From contig CAIXIZ010000211.1 in assembly GCA_903919625.1 (NCBI GenBank), positions 1 through 6,682 of the forward strand: a stretch of DNA of 6,682 nt, given 5' to 3'. The DNA comes from an uncultured Verrucomicrobiota bacterium (lineage in GTDB: Bacteria > Verrucomicrobiota > Verrucomicrobiia > Opitutales > Opitutaceae). Positions 6,174 through 6,682 of this stretch are shown piece by piece; positions within the stretch are counted from its first letter, which is position 1; each line of letters starts with the position of its first letter. The notes below the pieces were generated by a model that was given only the letters and a program-made list of their open reading frames with translations, had not been told where the DNA came from and did no database searches. Position numbers and translations under genes: made by a program.

Positions 6174-6230
6174 GCCCGGCGTGGGGGAGCCGGGAAAGAT
6201 CGTGGGGCACCCTGTTTGCAAGACTCGAGA

Positions 6231-6285
6231 GGTGGAGCGGTTTGGGCACAAGACGCTCAGCGCGTTGGGGACAACGCGCTCCACC
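6231..6285. repeat. Hairpin repeat, copy B, with terminal inverted repeats
   Basis: This 55-base unit begins GGTGGAGCG and ends CGCTCCACC, an exact 9-base inverted repeat. Inside is a perfect 9-base stem, AGCGCGTTG (6259-6267) and CAACGCGCT (6272-6280), with a GGGA loop. It resembles REP or small non-autonomous repeat elements. The inner hairpin recurs at 2271-2292. A T-run is absent, so it is not a classical terminator. Confidence 0.7.
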
Positions 6286-6338
6286 TGTTGACGACAGATG
6301 GATTGGTCGAAATGCGGCAGTATCTTAATTTGGAGAGC

Positions 6339-6515
6339 TCAGGGGAAGGCTCGGTCTATCTCATTCTGGTTCTGATGGAATTCGTACGGCGTGATCCGTC
6401 CGTGCTGGAGATTCTGCTCGTTCCGTCGCTGCATCTCGCCTTCGACGAGGGCGGTGCAGCCGCCGAGCAACTGGTCGGATAACAGGAGCAAGATCAGGAC
6501 GGGGATTTTTTTCAT
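6339..6515 (-). CDS. Small lipoprotein with SHOCT-like tail
   Basis: This 58-residue reading frame starts with the signal MKKIPVLILLLL and has a lipobox LGGC with the lipidated Cys at position 20, so the product should be exported and anchored in a membrane. The mature part is only 38 residues, polar and Gln/Asn/Glu-rich: EMQRRNEQNLQHGRITPYEF and so on. The pattern HGRITPYEF followed by a charged helix and EIDRAF recalls the short SHOCT motif (G-x-I-T-x-x-E-F), which is an inference from a very short match. Asp14 and Gln15 interrupt the hydrophobic core, slightly unusual. No clear ribosome binding site precedes the ATG, and the run of seven A starting in that codon could be mutation-prone. 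It lies between the hairpin repeats and a divergent transposase start, so it may be a local acquisition. Function unknown. Confidence 0.6.
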   Translation of the reverse strand: MKKIPVLILLLLSDQLLGGCTALVEGEMQRRNEQNLQHGRITPYEFHQNQNEIDRAFP

Positions 6516-6612
6516 GGCGTGACCCAGGCTTTCATCAGGAGCTAGAGCATATTAAATAATAGTGTAGCCGTTTTGTGCTGGTCTTTCTCCCGCGACCGGT
6601 CAGTCTCGGGGC

Positions 6613-6682
6613 ATGAAAACTCTCTCCTTGGATTTACGGGAACGGATCTTAGCCGCCTATGACGCCGCAGCCGCCACGCGGG
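6613..6682 (+). CDS. Putative IS630-type transposase, N-terminal fragment
   Basis: The first 23 codons of a gene cut off by the window end. MKTLSLDLRERILAAYD matches the opening of the helix-turn-helix region of many IS630-family transposases (the LSxDLRERIxxAYxxG pattern). Only the first helix is visible, so neither the catalytic DDE domain nor intactness can be judged. It diverges from the small lipoprotein gene across 97 bases. Confidence 0.65.
   Translation, partial: MKTLSLDLRERILAAYDAAAATR

Noticed and set aside
6048..6482. Plus-strand reading frames across the gap between 6041 and 6515.
   Set aside because: They read through the hairpin repeats and antisense to the small lipoprotein, with no recognisable protein features.
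1..6682. tRNA or rRNA genes.
   Set aside because: No cloverleaf with a TTC-loop motif and no ribosomal RNA segment was seen by eye; a covariance-model scan would settle it.

Overview
The window is GC-rich bacterial chromosome, tightly packed, with nearly all genes on the minus strand. The gene set points to a Gram-negative bacterium that makes lipid A and has a thin murein wall. Initiation factor IF-3 carries extra N- and C-terminal tails, and the gaps hold CACGGAT-type and hairpin repeats. Together these suggest Verrucomicrobiota, perhaps an Opitutaceae relative. That assignment is inference, because no ribosomal RNA or other phylogenetic marker is present.

Layout from left to right. At 1-533 (+) is the 3' end of an oligopeptide/dipeptide ABC transporter ATPase. 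It converges on crcB, a fluoride channel gene (599-967, -). A 180-base gap follows, containing short degenerate repeats. Next come genes that all read leftward: an N-acetylmuramoyl-L-alanine amidase lipoprotein (1148-2257), infC (2328-3032), an A-type iron-sulfur carrier (3131-3529), pdxA (3603-4565), lpxA (4639-5385), and an unrecognised 219-residue protein (5382-6041) whose stop overlaps the lpxA start. In transcription order the run is unknown protein, lpxA, pdxA, Fe-S carrier, infC, amidase and possibly crcB. Gaps are 70 to 98 bases, except for the 4-base overlap at lpxA and the longer gap before crcB. I see no convincing terminator inside the run, so one long transcript is possible but not shown.

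The right end is accessory in character. A 297-base gap (6042-6338) holds two related hairpin repeats flanked by GGTGGAGCG and CGCTCCACC. A 58-residue lipoprotein gene (6339-6515, -) follows. The window ends in the first 23 codons of what looks like an IS630-type transposase (6613 onward, +). The central hairpin of the repeat recurs, 21 of 22 bases identical, between infC and the amidase gene.

Functionally the central block mixes envelope synthesis (lipid A first step, murein amidase), cofactor supply (pyridoxal phosphate, Fe-S clusters) and translation initiation. I did not find a clear new defence or mobile system. The points most worth a second look are the unknown protein coupled to lpxA, the small lipoprotein with a SHOCT-like tail, the hairpin repeat family, and the pdxA start codon lying inside a repeat.
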